DNA of 64,000 nucleotides from Lachnospiraceae bacterium UBA7196 (lineage in GTDB: Bacteria; Bacillota; Clostridia; Lachnospirales; Lachnospiraceae), in NCBI GenBank assembly GCA_002490835.1, contig DKUU01000028.1, forward strand, positions 135,268 to 199,267. The letters are read 5' to 3'. This document shows positions 1 to 8,503 of the stretch, piece by piece (the first letter of the stretch is position 1; every line of letters begins with the position of its first letter). Under the pieces are notes generated by a model. That model searched no databases. It worked only from the letters and a program-made list of their open reading frames with translations, and was not told the origin of the DNA. The position numbers and the translations under genes are program-made.

Positions 1-1081
1 AAGGGCGCTCTCCAGCGGCGCAGCAAAACTCTACATAGAGGATCTGACCGATGAATTCTGCGACGATTTTATCATTCCCTGCGTACAGGCGCACGCGGTC
101 TATGAAAACAAGTATTTGCTTGGCACCTCGATGGCACGCCCCGTGATCGCAAAAAAACTGGTGGAGATCGCCCGCAAGGAAGGCGCGACCGCGATCTGCC
201 ACGGCGCGACAGGTAAGGGAAACGACCAGATCCGTTTCGAGCTGGGCATCAAGGCGCTAGCTCCCGACTTAAAGATTATCGCGGCATGGAGAAATGAAAA
301 ATGGACCTTAAACTCCCGCGAGGAAGAGATCGAATACTGCAAACAGCACGGCATCCATCTCCCCTTCTCTGCGGATTCCAGTTACAGCCGCGACCGCAAC
401 CTCTGGCACATCAGCCATGAAGGCTTAGAGCTGGAAGACCCTGCTAACGAGCCAAACTACGAACATCTTCTGGTACTCGGCACCACGCCGGAAAAAGCGC
501 CGGAAGAGGGCGAATATGTGACCATGACCTTTGAAAAGGGCATCCCTACTTCCGTCAACGGCAAGAAGATGAAGGTGTCCGAAATCATCACTACCTTAAA
601 TGAACTCGGCGGCAAGCACGGTGTCGGCATTGTAGATATTGTAGAAAACCGTGTTGTGGGCATGAAATCCCGCGGCGTATACGAGACGCCCGGCGGCACC
701 ATCCTCTACGAAGCGCACCAGCAGCTTGAAGAGCTGATCCTCGACCGCGACACCTACGCATTAAAGGCGGACCTTGGCAATAAATTCGCGCAGGTCGTTT
801 ACGAGGGCAAGTGGTTCACACCTCTGCGCAGGGCGCTGCAGGCCTTTATCGAATCCACACAGGAGTATGTAACGGGCGAAGTGAAGTTCAAGCTCTACAA
901 AGGCAATATTATCAAGGCCGGCACTTCTTCCCCTTACTCGCTCTACAATGAAAGCATCGCTTCCTTTACTACGGGAGACCTTTACGATCACCATGACGCG
1001 GAAGGCTTCATTAATCTCTTCGGCCTTTCCTGCAAGGTGCGCGCCATGAAAATGCAGGAGCAGGGCGAGGTGCTGCGCTAA
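1..1081 (+). CDS. argG: Argininosuccinate synthase, C-terminal part (5' end outside window)
   Basis: Cytoplasmic enzyme that joins citrulline and aspartate with ATP cleavage to give argininosuccinate, the penultimate step of arginine synthesis. The frame is open from base 2 and runs 359 residues to a TAA; the family is usually about 400 residues, so only the N-terminal ATP-binding part is missing. The fragment shows the family sequence CHGATGKGNDQIRFE and the C-terminal GMKSRGVYETPGG. A small DUF1294 membrane protein gene follows after 3 bases, so the two are probably co-transcribed. The identification is secure; start and promoter are not visible. Confidence 0.95.
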   Translation, partial: RALSSGAAKLYIEDLTDEFCDDFIIPCVQAHAVYENKYLLGTSMARPVIAKKLVEIARKEGATAICHGATGKGNDQIRFELGIKALAPDLKIIAAWRNEKWTLNSREEEIEYCKQHGIHLPFSADSSYSRDRNLWHISHEGLELEDPANEPNYEHLLVLGTTPEKAPEEGEYVTMTFEKGIPTSVNGKKMKVSEIITTLNELGGKHGVGIVDIVENRVVGMKSRGVYETPGGTILYEAHQQLEELILDRDTYALKADLGNKFAQVVYEGKWFTPLRRALQAFIESTQEYVTGEVKFKLYKGNIIKAGTSSPYSLYNESIASFTTGDLYDHHDAEGFINLFGLSCKVRAMKMQEQGEVLR

Positions 1082-1084
1082 CCG

Positions 1085-1378
1085 ATGAACTCTTTTGACC
1101 TTATCCTCACCTATGTGATCGTTGTTAATCTGGTCAGCTTCATCGTGATGGGAATCGACAAACGGAAGGCCAGAAAACGGGCCTTCCGGATTCCGGAAGC
1201 CACGCTCTTTGTACTGGCCATCATTGGCGGCAGCCTCGGTTCCATCATCGGTATGCACCTTTTTCACCACAAGACAAGACACTGGTACTTCCTTTACGGA
1301 ATGCCGGTGATTTTGGCTTTACAGGTTATTTTGATTTTGGCGGTGGTGTTATCACCGATTGAATTAAATTTTTGGTAA
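1085..1378 (+). CDS. DUF1294 family small membrane protein
   Basis: A 97-residue protein with an N-terminal hydrophobic segment (about residues 5-22), the family motif MGIDKRKARKRAFRIPE, a glycine-rich second segment (GGSLGSIIGMHLFHHKT) and a C-terminal hydrophobic stretch. This is the DUF1294 pattern, an inner-membrane family of unknown function sometimes fused to cold-shock domains in other bacteria; no such domain is present here. It starts 3 bases after argG, probably by translational coupling. No role in arginine metabolism is implied beyond position. Confidence 0.85.
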   Translation: MNSFDLILTYVIVVNLVSFIVMGIDKRKARKRAFRIPEATLFVLAIIGGSLGSIIGMHLFHHKTRHWYFLYGMPVILALQVILILAVVLSPIELNFW

Positions 1379-1400
1379 TCATTTTAAATGGGGGTACTAT

Positions 1401-2174
1401 ATGCACATCGCGGTTTGTGACGATAATATTGCGGACAGGAAACAGATGGAGCGCCTCCTTGGGCGAGCCTCCGACAGGAGACTTCACACCACGGGCGTAC
1501 TGTATATCGATTCTTACGGAAATGTGGAAGCGGTCCTGCGCTCTCCCATGCTCTACGACGCCTTTTTCATCGACATGACGAGCGGCCCGGTCAACGGTTT
1601 CCAGTTGGCCAGAAAACTGATCGATGCCGGCGTGGTGGCGCCCATCGTGCTTTGCATCTCCACCATCGATTACCCTTCCGTCATCGAAGCGGCTCTCTCC
1701 AAGGTGCCGGAAGACGTCACGGAAGCTTCCAATCACGACATCCTGCGCAGGCAGCTGCAAAAGCAGATCCTCTATCTGCAAAAACCGATCAAGGTAGATG
1801 AACTGGATCAAATGCTGGATCACGCGCAGAGCATGAAGGCGGAAACGATCCCCACCATCGAGTTGCGCGGCGAAACGGACACCCTCTATGTCCATGAAGA
1901 CGAAATTCTCTATGCGGTAAAAAGCGGTAACTACGTACATGTGACGTTGACCGAAGGACGTTTCCTCGACCTTCTGAGCACCCTGCCAAACTTTTACTCA
2001 CAGATCGCCATGTTCCCCGGTTTTATCTGCATATCCGAACACTGCCTTGTAAATACTGCTTTTGTGGAAAAGATTTCTATGTTAAAGATAATTATGAAAG
2101 ACGGGCAGGGTTTCAACGTATCGCCGTTAGCGCTTGGGAAGATCAAAAAAGCGCTGGCAAGAAACGACGCCTAA
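1401..2174 (+). CDS. LytTR-family response regulator
   Basis: A 257-residue regulator. Residues 1-130 form a receiver domain: acidic pair CDD near residues 6-8, phospho-acceptor aspartate in FFIDM at about 56, conserved lysine in LQKPI at about 132. Residues 150-250 form a LytTR DNA-binding domain (IELRGETDTLYVHEDEIL, YVHV, then FICISEHCLVN). Proteins of this type act downstream of AgrC/LytS-like kinases. No partner kinase lies next to it, so it is an orphan here. The receiver is divergent, with the short acidic loop replaced by TSGPVNGFQLARK. GGGG ten bases upstream of ATG supports the start. Confidence 0.85.
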   Translation: MHIAVCDDNIADRKQMERLLGRASDRRLHTTGVLYIDSYGNVEAVLRSPMLYDAFFIDMTSGPVNGFQLARKLIDAGVVAPIVLCISTIDYPSVIEAALSKVPEDVTEASNHDILRRQLQKQILYLQKPIKVDELDQMLDHAQSMKAETIPTIELRGETDTLYVHEDEILYAVKSGNYVHVTLTEGRFLDLLSTLPNFYSQIAMFPGFICISEHCLVNTAFVEKISMLKIIMKDGQGFNVSPLALGKIKKALARNDA

Positions 2175-2195
2175 AAGATTACTTTCAACAGACAC

Positions 2196-2221
2196 GAGAA
2201 TGCCCGTTTTTCGGCATTCTC
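2196..2221. terminator. Hairpin between convergent genes
   Basis: Perfect 9-bp stem (GAGAATGCC / GGCATTCTC) with an 8-base loop, between the ends of the convergent LytTR and degV genes. There is no clean T-run on either side, so a bidirectional transcript end is plausible but not proven. Confidence 0.45.
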
Positions 2222-2231
2222 CCAAAAGGGT

Positions 2232-3068
2232 TTACAGTGTCACGATCACCCCGCCGTCGTTGGCATACATGCTGCTGACTCCGGCCGTGTTCATAACTAC
2301 GATCCGCTTGTAAGAGGCTCGCTTTTCCATCAGTTCCCGCATATAAGCCGCCCGCTCAGGGCAGTTGCAGTGGGTGATCATCAATGTCCTCTCCTGCGGA
2401 TTTTTCACATCCGCTACAAGGTGATCCGCCATCTTCGCAAGCGCCTTATTGATGCCGATCGCCTGCCCCTTCTGCTCGATCACGCCCCAGTTTCCCACCA
2501 TCACGGGTTTGATGTTTAAGGTAGATGCCACCAGCGCCTTCACGCCGCTCAGACGCCCGTTTTTGCGCAACGTCTCCAGATTATCCAGCACAAAATAGGT
2601 ACGCATCTGCCGCTTGAAGACCTCCGCCTTTTTCACCGTCTCCTCGAAAGAAAGTCCCGCTTCCTTATATTCGACGATCTTTTCCACGATCTGCGTCTCC
2701 CCGCAGCTTGCGGATTCCGAGTCTACCACATGAATCTTCTTTTCTCCGTATTTCTCCCGATAAAGGCTCTTTCCCAGCTCCGCGCTGTTATAGCTGCCGC
2801 TCAGATGGGAGGAGAGCGTCACCACATAGATTTCCTCCGCCTCATCATGATAGGCTTCCCTGAATTTTTCAGGAGAAGGGCAGGATGATTTCGGGCAGAG
2901 CGGGTAAGCCGCCACCTGCCGCAGAAATTCCTTCTGATCAAAAGTCTCGTCGTCCTGTATCACATAATCGCCCACTTCCAAACCCAGCGGGACGATTTGA
3001 AAACGATTGTCATTCTTATAAGTTTCGGGCAGCTCGCAACAGCTATCCACTACGATCTTATAACTCAT
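2232..3068 (-). CDS. DegV family fatty-acid-binding protein
   Basis: A 278-residue DegV protein. The family binds one fatty acid; FakB members present it to the kinase FakA for phosphorylation. Family features: N-terminal VVDSCCELP, the lipid-head-group motif SSHLSGSYNSA (about residues 89-99), VDSESASCGE, and a C-terminal nucleotide-like fold ending in NDGGVIV. No FakA (DAK-type kinase) gene is adjacent. A GGAGG site lies 5 bases before the ATG and a clear promoter lies upstream. A second DegV domain is found in this window fused to a histidine kinase (27388-30081). Confidence 0.92.
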   Translation of the reverse strand: MSYKIVVDSCCELPETYKNDNRFQIVPLGLEVGDYVIQDDETFDQKEFLRQVAAYPLCPKSSCPSPEKFREAYHDEAEEIYVVTLSSHLSGSYNSAELGKSLYREKYGEKKIHVVDSESASCGETQIVEKIVEYKEAGLSFEETVKKAEVFKRQMRTYFVLDNLETLRKNGRLSGVKALVASTLNIKPVMVGNWGVIEQKGQAIGINKALAKMADHLVADVKNPQERTLMITHCNCPERAAYMRELMEKRASYKRIVVMNTAGVSSMYANDGGVIVTL

Positions 3069-3119
3069 ACAGCCTCCATAACCTTTTCACGTAGTTTCCG
3101 TTACTACTTATACTCTCCT

Positions 3120-3148
3120 ATATTACCACAGTATATCGTTTTTGGCAA
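3120..3148 (-). promoter_or_regulatory. Vegetative promoter for degV
   Basis: On the minus strand TTGCCA, a 17-base spacer, then TAATAT, about 50 bases before the degV start. Good match to a sigma-A promoter. It is back to back with the promoter of the S41 peptidase gene. Confidence 0.6.
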
Positions 3149-3206
3149 ACGATAATCTGGTCTATATTAAAAAATATAATGATTGATCAAATGCCGCAAA
3201 AAAACA

Positions 3207-3235
3207 TTGCATGAACGCTGATGCTTCGATATGAT
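3207..3235 (+). promoter_or_regulatory. Vegetative promoter for the S41 peptidase gene
   Basis: TTGCAT, a 17-base spacer, then TATGAT, ending about 50 bases before the ATG at 3286. An AAAGAGG ribosome binding site follows at 3274-3280. Confidence 0.65.
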
Positions 3236-3285
3236 AGTGTGAGAAGAATTTCCCGTTAATAGTAAACACACGTAAAGAGGTCTCT

Positions 3286-4569
3286 ATGGGAAAAAACATT
3301 TCAAGAGAAGAAAGAATCTTGGGTCTTTCAAGAATCTGGCGTGATGTAAAATTCTATTTTGCAAGATTTTACGACGTGACGAGCGACGAAAAATGGGACA
3401 CGCTTTATTGTACCTATCTTCCCCTTGTGGCAAAAGCGGAGGATTTGCGCCACTATTACGAGCTTTTGTTGCGCTTTGTAGCGACGCTGAACGATGGACA
3501 CACCTATATCCTCGTTCCTGACGAAGTCCGTCCGCCGTATCGCATTGCCATCGGCACCACTTATATAGACGGGAAGCATATCCTTATAAAAGCGCCAAAG
3601 CAACACGAAGATTTTTTATACGGGGAGATTTTATCCGTAAATGGCAGAAAGCTTGAAGCGTATCTCGATGAGTTTCTTTACCCGCTCGTCTGGCACGAAA
3701 GTAAAACTTCTCGTTTTTATTATGGACTTTTGGGATATGTGATCGGTTGCACAGAACATGGAACCATAACAATTGGCACTGACAAAGGTGAATTTTCGGT
3801 GACTGCCAGAGAAGATACGGAAACCGTTGAAAAAAATTTATATATAACGCTGCCGGAAATAGAGCAGGCAAAGAATATATGCCGTTCAGAGAATCTGGAT
3901 ATCGTAATCACAAAAGATCACATAGGTATCATTGGCTTTCATGCCTGCACAAAGGACGTGAAAGAGTATTTGTACCAAAACGCTGATCGGCTAAAAGACT
4001 GCCGAGGTTTTCTAATCGACGTCAGAACAAATTCAGGAGGCAGCGATTATGCCAGTCGTGCGGTCGCTTCGTTGTTCTTTGAACATCCCATCACCGGCGG
4101 CAAATACTTGACACGTCTGATCAATCCATGGGAGGCAGCACATGGCGGGGACATTGAAAAGCAACTGACAGACATCACGGCAGAGCCGGACGTCTTTGAG
4201 GTGCCCTTCCATACGGACAGACCTGTTGCGGTATTGGTTGGCGGCATTACTGCGAGTGCAGCGGAATCATTCCTTGTCATGATGAAAAATGATGACAGAG
4301 CTGTGTTCATCGGTGAAAGAAGTGCCGGGACGAACGGGCAGCCGCTGATCCGTTCGCTTCCCGGTGGCGGTAACTATGCTGTCTGCACTCAGAAATGTCT
4401 GATGGATAATATGGTTGACTATAACAATGTGGGCATCCAGCCTGATATCGAATGTTATAATACGCTAAAAGACTATGAAAATCATTATGACAGAGTAATG
4501 GCAGAAGGATTAAATTATATTAGAAATCAATGCCAGAATTTTTGTGCCAAGACAGGAGAAAGCATATGA
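3286..4569 (+). CDS. S41 family peptidase (C-terminal processing peptidase fold)
   Basis: A 427-residue protein of the S41 serine peptidase family. The N-terminal half is a helical and PDZ-like region (VNGRKLEAYLDEF at about residue 115). The catalytic core is in the second half: GFLIDVRTNSGG, then the serine loop GGITASAAES (Ser near residue 326), then GERSAGTNGQP and NVGIQPDIE. There is no signal peptide, so it should be cytoplasmic, unlike the lipoprotein S41 enzyme at 35237-36697. Its stop overlaps the next start in an ATGA, so the downstream DUF5721 gene is translationally coupled. Substrate unknown. Confidence 0.85.
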   Translation: MGKNISREERILGLSRIWRDVKFYFARFYDVTSDEKWDTLYCTYLPLVAKAEDLRHYYELLLRFVATLNDGHTYILVPDEVRPPYRIAIGTTYIDGKHILIKAPKQHEDFLYGEILSVNGRKLEAYLDEFLYPLVWHESKTSRFYYGLLGYVIGCTEHGTITIGTDKGEFSVTAREDTETVEKNLYITLPEIEQAKNICRSENLDIVITKDHIGIIGFHACTKDVKEYLYQNADRLKDCRGFLIDVRTNSGGSDYASRAVASLFFEHPITGGKYLTRLINPWEAAHGGDIEKQLTDITAEPDVFEVPFHTDRPVAVLVGGITASAAESFLVMMKNDDRAVFIGERSAGTNGQPLIRSLPGGGNYAVCTQKCLMDNMVDYNNVGIQPDIECYNTLKDYENHYDRVMAEGLNYIRNQCQNFCAKTGESI

Positions 4570-5069
4570 TTGCATTACAGATCAAAAACATCAAACAATT
4601 TATGGCAAAGCTCCTAGCAGGGGACGACTTCGACGCCTTCCTGTTAGAGCAGGCCGTGATCAGCACCTACAATACCTTCACTATCGACGGCAGGGAAAAC
4701 AGGGACTTCTATTCTGCGGAAGAATGGGAAGATAAGGAACTGCGCCCCTATGAATTTTCCACTTGGAAAAAAGTGCGGCCCGTCTGCTTCGACCTGATCA
4801 AAGGCAAGCACACGCCCGCCGCCTTTCACTTTGTACTGCATCTTGCACCCGATCACACCGCCGCCGTTCTGAAAACAGGCGACACGGCGGTCACTGCCGA
4901 TCAGGTAAAGGCCTTTGTCCTGAACATAAAATATGACGGCACTGCCCTCACGCTTGTAACCGGCTGCGCCTTCCACACCTTTCTCATGGACAAGACGCCG
5001 GACGCGCTCTGGGATCGTGCCGTCAAACAATTTTTGACAAAACATCAAATCGACTATGAAGAGGCGTAA
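4566..5069 (+). CDS. DUF5721-like conserved protein
   Basis: A 167-residue soluble protein starting with the ATG of the ATGA overlap with the upstream peptidase. It reads MIALQIKNIKQFMAKLL and contains QAVISTYNTFTIDGRENRDFY and a C-terminal FLTKHQIDYEE. It resembles a conserved clostridial family (DUF5721) of unknown function that is usually about this size. No catalytic motif, membrane segment or signal peptide is visible. A longer reading from 4530 is possible but would overlap the peptidase gene by 40 bases and lacks a ribosome binding site. Confidence 0.75.
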   Translation: MIALQIKNIKQFMAKLLAGDDFDAFLLEQAVISTYNTFTIDGRENRDFYSAEEWEDKELRPYEFSTWKKVRPVCFDLIKGKHTPAAFHFVLHLAPDHTAAVLKTGDTAVTADQVKAFVLNIKYDGTALTLVTGCAFHTFLMDKTPDALWDRAVKQFLTKHQIDYEEA

Positions 5070-5447
5070 CTACCAGTAAAAATTATGATAGGTGATCGAA
5101 TAATCCACCGCCGCCATCAGCATCGCAAATAAAAGCATCAGCGCCAGCATAACGATCGCCGGAAAGTCATAGACAAACCTGCACTTCTCCATATTGCTCC
5201 TGTGGTTTTCCACCAGAATCTCAATGCCGAGAAAAATGAAGACCACAGGCCACAGGCGAAAAATCACTTCATAATGTAATGTCGGCAGGATCATATTTAC
5301 CAAAAACAGGACGCCGAATAAAATCAAGGTAAGTCCAAAGGTAACGGAGCCGACCCGTCTGGTGCGCTGCGGCTGCGGCGCCGTTTCCGACATCTGAACA
5401 CGTTCCGCTTCCATGCTCTGAACGCCCTCTGCCCTACTTGCTTCCAT
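5070..5447 (-). CDS. Small membrane protein of the ECF sigma operon (LiaF-like transmembrane region)
   Basis: A 125-residue protein with a polar N-terminus and three hydrophobic segments (about residues 35-55, 65-82 and 98-118). The core VGSVTFGLTLILFGVLFLVN followed by LWPVVFIFLGIEIL resembles the LiaF/DUF5668-type transmembrane region found in envelope-stress operons. The start at 5447 is chosen for its GGAGGG site; an upstream GTG at 5516 would add 23 residues. It is last in an operon of sigma factor, anti-sigma candidate and TM2-like protein, which suggests a role in envelope sensing or stress. Confidence 0.7.
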   Translation of the reverse strand: MEASRAEGVQSMEAERVQMSETAPQPQRTRRVGSVTFGLTLILFGVLFLVNMILPTLHYEVIFRLWPVVFIFLGIEILVENHRSNMEKCRFVYDFPAIVMLALMLLFAMLMAAVDYSITYHNFYW

Positions 5448-5554
5448 ATCCTTATCCCTCCATTCCATTTCTATTGTATAGACCGTTTCGTCCCTTTTAT
5501 TGACCACTTTGGTCACTTCTCATTTTCGAAACGTTTTTCTGCTTCGCTGCCCGC

Positions 5555-6187
5555 CTAATTGCGCTGTTCATTCTGAACGCCCGGCTGATCCTGCCCGTTT
5601 TCCATACTCACCTGATTCTGTTCCTCCTGCCCGCCTGCCGGCTTCTGCTCGATCCGCGGCACCTGCTCCTCAGACACCTTCTTTCCGCGCAGAAGGTAAA
5701 TCCCAAACCAGATGATTGCAATTGCGATCAGCACTCTGGGCACAACATCCCGCACGGTATGATAAATGAGTCTCATAATAGGATTTTCCAACCCGAAATA
5801 ATCCCACAGCAGCCCCAACCCAAGATCACCCAGCATGGAAATGCCGATCAGAATAAGAACGACCGCCGCAATACTTCTGACCCTGCCATCCAGCCGAAAA
5901 TTTGCTGCCTTGATATTGTCAAATCCCAGCAGATATTGATCCTCCAACGCGTAAAACTGCTCATCATCAAGCGCCCCGATGTTGTTGGCATGAAAAAGGG
6001 TATATATGTAGATTGCGGCAGGAATCACGGCCAGCACGTCAAGCGACGTTAAATCCATCAGCGCGATGGAGAGCGCAAAACCCAAAAGGAAGCTAAGTCC
6101 CATCTTCATAAACCCCAGATACATATGCCCTGCCCCCGGACATAAGGAAAATACAAACAACCAAAACCTGTTCTTCTTTTTTTTCAT
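5555..6187 (-). CDS. TM2-domain-like membrane protein
   Basis: A 210-residue membrane protein. The N-terminus WLFVFSLCPGAGHMYLGFMK is typical of TM2/DUF5683-type domains, followed by two or three hydrophobic helices to about residue 70. A soluble stretch (NNIGALDDEQFYALEDQYLL) follows, then two more helices (about 110-170) of the LiaF/DUF5668 kind, then a polar Gln/Glu-rich tail. It sits between the anti-sigma candidate and another small membrane protein in the ECF sigma operon. AGGAGG lies 10 bases before the ATG. Function unknown; an envelope role is inferred from context. Confidence 0.75.
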   Translation of the reverse strand: MKKKKNRFWLFVFSLCPGAGHMYLGFMKMGLSFLLGFALSIALMDLTSLDVLAVIPAAIYIYTLFHANNIGALDDEQFYALEDQYLLGFDNIKAANFRLDGRVRSIAAVVLILIGISMLGDLGLGLLWDYFGLENPIMRLIYHTVRDVVPRVLIAIAIIWFGIYLLRGKKVSEEQVPRIEQKPAGGQEEQNQVSMENGQDQPGVQNEQRN

Positions 6188-6201
6188 TATAATCCATCCT
6201 C

Positions 6202-6693
6202 CTATTCAAAATAATTCGTGATATAATCTTTCATTTCCCGCAAGTACCGCTCTCCGGCTTCTTTTCTCTTCTGTTTCTTCTGATAGCGCTCCCACACCCT
6301 GTCGATCTCCTGCTCCCGCAAAAGAGCTTCCTGCTCCCATTCGTCTTCGACAGACATCTCATTCCCCCGCAAAAGACGATTAACCACGGAAGACCGCGGA
6401 CTTTCTGGAGCGTTCTGTCCCTCGATTGGCAAAAGCAGCAATACCGTCAGTGCCGCCGCCATTCCCGCCAGTACCTGAACCCGGTAGAAAATAAGCCTTC
6501 TGCTGCGTTCCTGTTTCGTTTCCCTGTCGATTCTTTGAAAGACATCCTCCTTCAAGTGTCCCGGCGCGTGAATCAGTTCCCGCTCCTCCACCTGTTCAAT
6601 GAGCCGCAGCAGTTCTTCATCGGTGATGGCATCGACAGAGAAAGTTTCCTGTTTATTCCTTTTTTCTCTTTCCTCTACTATATTATGTATCAT
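6202..6693 (-). CDS. Candidate membrane anti-sigma factor
   Basis: A 163-residue protein with a charged N-terminal cytoplasmic part (about residues 1-80), one transmembrane segment (FYRVQVLAGMAAALTVLLLL, about 78-97) and a highly charged C-terminal part rich in Arg, Glu and Lys. It directly follows an ECF sigma gene, the classic place for an anti-sigma factor. It lacks the HxxxCxxC zinc motif of ZAS anti-sigma proteins, so the assignment is from position and topology. The start at 6693 is chosen for AAGGAG ten bases upstream; an extra 8 codons to 6717 are possible. Confidence 0.65.
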   Translation of the reverse strand: MIHNIVEEREKRNKQETFSVDAITDEELLRLIEQVEERELIHAPGHLKEDVFQRIDRETKQERSRRLIFYRVQVLAGMAAALTVLLLLPIEGQNAPESPRSSVVNRLLRGNEMSVEDEWEQEALLREQEIDRVWERYQKKQKRKEAGERYLREMKDYITNYFE

Positions 6694-6743
6694 GCGCCCT
6701 TCTCCTTTCCACACCATTCGAAAATTGCAACTATGTAAACCAT

Positions 6744-7370
6744 TCAGGGAGAATGCGGAGCATTCTCAGAGTTTGCCGCAGGCATACTCTTATCATCGCT
6801 GCCGAGCGACGATTTTTCATACATCCTGCGCAGCATGCTCCTCGCCCGATAAACCTGCGTCTGCACGGTCTTTTTCTTCATGCCCTTCTTACTCGCGATC
6901 TCCTCCGCCGAAAGCTCATCGTAGTAATAAGCCTTTGCGATCTCGTCATACGGCGGCTTTAAGGATAAGCACCGTTCCAGCAATGTCTTTCGCACTTCCT
7001 TTTCCAGAAGAATGCTTTCCGGCGTCTGCTGTGTCGCGACATCGTCTGCGGAAAGCTTTCCGACTCTCGGACTGACGCCTTTCTCTCCATCCGGCGCCCT
7101 CGCGCTCTCCGCACCGATATCCGCCACGGGAATGCTCCGCCGCCCCGCACTCTGCAGATAATCAAGGCACTTGTTGGTGGCGATCCGGCAGACCCACGCC
7201 TTCTCATTTTTTCCGTCAAAGGCGGAAAGATGATTGTAGGCGGAAAGAAAGGTCTCCTGCGTCAGATCCTCGGAGGCAAAGTAGTCCGTCGTCATCCGAT
7301 AGCATATAGAAAAAACAAGATGTTGGTAAGAATCAATCAGCGCTGACAATTGTTCTTCCCGTCCGATCAC
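6744..7370 (-). CDS. ECF-type RNA polymerase sigma factor
   Basis: A 208-residue sigma-70 family protein. Region 2 is clear (LVFSICYRMTTDYFASEDLTQETFLSAYNHL, given here as its span of about residues 13-43) and region 4 carries the helix-turn-helix AEEIASKKGMKKKTVQTQVY at about 155-175. The linker is long, with a Ser/Pro-rich insert between the regions. The start is a GTG preceded by GGGGGCGAA. It heads an operon with an anti-sigma candidate and two membrane proteins. The promoter upstream resembles an ECF self-regulated site. Confidence 0.88.
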   Translation of the reverse strand: MIGREEQLSALIDSYQHLVFSICYRMTTDYFASEDLTQETFLSAYNHLSAFDGKNEKAWVCRIATNKCLDYLQSAGRRSIPVADIGAESARAPDGEKGVSPRVGKLSADDVATQQTPESILLEKEVRKTLLERCLSLKPPYDEIAKAYYYDELSAEEIASKKGMKKKTVQTQVYRARSMLRRMYEKSSLGSDDKSMPAANSENAPHSP

Positions 7371-7397
7371 ACTTCGCCCCCTTTCCTGTACCTACTC

Positions 7398-7430
7398 ATT
7401 ATAACGAAAGGAAAACCGCTTCGTCTTCAA
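7398..7430 (-). promoter_or_regulatory. Putative autoregulated ECF promoter of the sigma operon
   Basis: On the minus strand TGAAGAC, 16 bases, then CGTTATAAT. TGAAaC-16/17-CGTa is the usual form for Bacillus-type ECF promoters, so self-activation is plausible. The TATAAT also fits a vegetative -10, but no good -35 lies at 17 bases. Confidence 0.4.
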
Positions 7431-7444
7431 ATCTGATAAAATTT

Positions 7445-7801
7445 TTATTTTTTTGGTTTCGGCTGAAATACCAGACTTGCCAGATAGCCAAAGATCAGCG
7501 CAGCCGCGCAGCCCACGGCTCCCGTCTTAAAGCCGCCCTGAAACAGACCGATGAAGCCGTTTTGATCCACCGCTTCCTTTACACCCTTCATTAAAATATT
7601 GCCATATCCAAGGAGCGGCACGCTCGCGCCCGCGCCCGCATACTCCATAAAAGGCTCGTACCACCCGAAAAAGCTGATAAACGCCCCCGTGACCACCAAA
7701 AGCACCATCACCCGCCCCGGCAGAAGCTTCGTCTTTTCCAATAGTACCTGCACCAGCGCGCAGATCGCGCCGCCTACCCAGAATGCGTTCAAGTAATCCA
7801 T
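7445..7801 (-). CDS. spoVAE: Stage V sporulation protein AE
   Basis: A 118-residue membrane protein with three to four hydrophobic helices and the SpoVAE/SpoVAC-type sequence AGAGASVPLLGYGNILMKGV. SpoVA proteins form the channel in the forespore inner membrane that takes up dipicolinic acid and releases it in germination. AGGAGG lies 9 bases before the ATG. In the classical operon it follows spoVAD; here spoVAD is 4 kb away and spoVAA-AB-AC are 44 kb away. No sigma-G promoter was recognised directly upstream. Confidence 0.88.
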   Translation of the reverse strand: MDYLNAFWVGGAICALVQVLLEKTKLLPGRVMVLLVVTGAFISFFGWYEPFMEYAGAGASVPLLGYGNILMKGVKEAVDQNGFIGLFQGGFKTGAVGCAAALIFGYLASLVFQPKPKK

Positions 7802-7857
7802 ATCCTGATTCCTCCTGTCATCTATCCTGTCTGCGCGTCATATTGCTGATACGCGAA

Positions 7858-7889
7858 GGCAGAGAATACCTTTTTTGATATTCTCTGCC
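7858..7889. terminator. Strong hairpin between aroK and spoVAE
   Basis: An 11-bp stem (GGCAGAGAATA / TATTCTCTGCC) 13 bases beyond the aroK stop. A T-rich tail is present on the plus-strand side only; for the minus-strand aroK transcript the tail is weak. Confidence 0.5.
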
Positions 7890-7901
7890 TTTCTTCTTAA
7901 A

Positions 7902-8402
7902 TTATGCAGTTGTGTTCGCGATTTTTTCTACGATCTCGCGGATGGAAAGTCCTTCGCAGCTCACCGTAACGTCCGCATATTTTTCATAAAGCGGCTGCCG
8001 CTCTGCATACAGTCCGTCTAAGTCCTGTCCGTCCCGCAGGGTCACGCCCCGCTCGGTAAGGTCGCCCAGCCGTTCCCTGATCTCCTCCAACGGAAGGGAA
8101 AGATAGACCACCGTGCCGATCTGCCGATAGTGCTCCATCGCCTTCTCGCCGTAAACCGCGCTTCCGCCGGTGGCGATTACCGTCCTTTTTCCCCCGATGG
8201 CTTCCCCCACCGCTTCTTCCAGCTTCCAAAAGCCTTCCACACCGCGCTCCGCGATCAGCTCATGCAAAAGTTTTCCCTCCTGACTCTGGATCACCAGATC
8301 CGCGTCCACGAAAGAATAGCCGAGCTTCTTGGCCAGCACCACGCCCACCGTGCTTTTGCCTGCGCCGGGCATACCGATCAGTATGATATTGTTTTTATTC
8401 AC
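7902..8402 (-). CDS. aroK: Shikimate kinase
   Basis: A 166-residue enzyme phosphorylating shikimate in the chorismate pathway. It shows the P-loop GMPGAGKSTVG at residues 9-19, the shikimate-binding DADLVI (32-37), and GGSAVYG at about 79 (usually GGG). The start is a GTG (GTGAATAAA); the best AGGAGG lies 12 bases upstream, separated from it by a copy of the decamer TTTACATAAT. Another copy of the decamer lies just further upstream. It stands alone, without other aromatic genes nearby. Length and motifs are normal for the family. Confidence 0.93.
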   Translation of the reverse strand: MNKNNIILIGMPGAGKSTVGVVLAKKLGYSFVDADLVIQSQEGKLLHELIAERGVEGFWKLEEAVGEAIGGKRTVIATGGSAVYGEKAMEHYRQIGTVVYLSLPLEEIRERLGDLTERGVTLRDGQDLDGLYAERQPLYEKYADVTVSCEGLSIREIVEKIANTTA

Positions 8403-8405
8403 AGA

Positions 8406-8435
8406 TTATGTAAACCTCCTATATATTATGTAAAC
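8406..8435. repeat. Two direct copies of decamer TTATGTAAAC
   Basis: TTATGTAAAC at 8406-8415 and again at 8426-8435, between the toxin gene and aroK. Read on the minus strand, one copy separates the aroK AGGAGG from its GTG start. Part of a set of nine copies in the window. Confidence 0.7.
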
Positions 8436-8503
8436 TTCCCATGGTTAAAACATAATTGCCAAACGCTTGCTGGCACCATATAATTAGCGCATCCATAAAA
8501 ACA

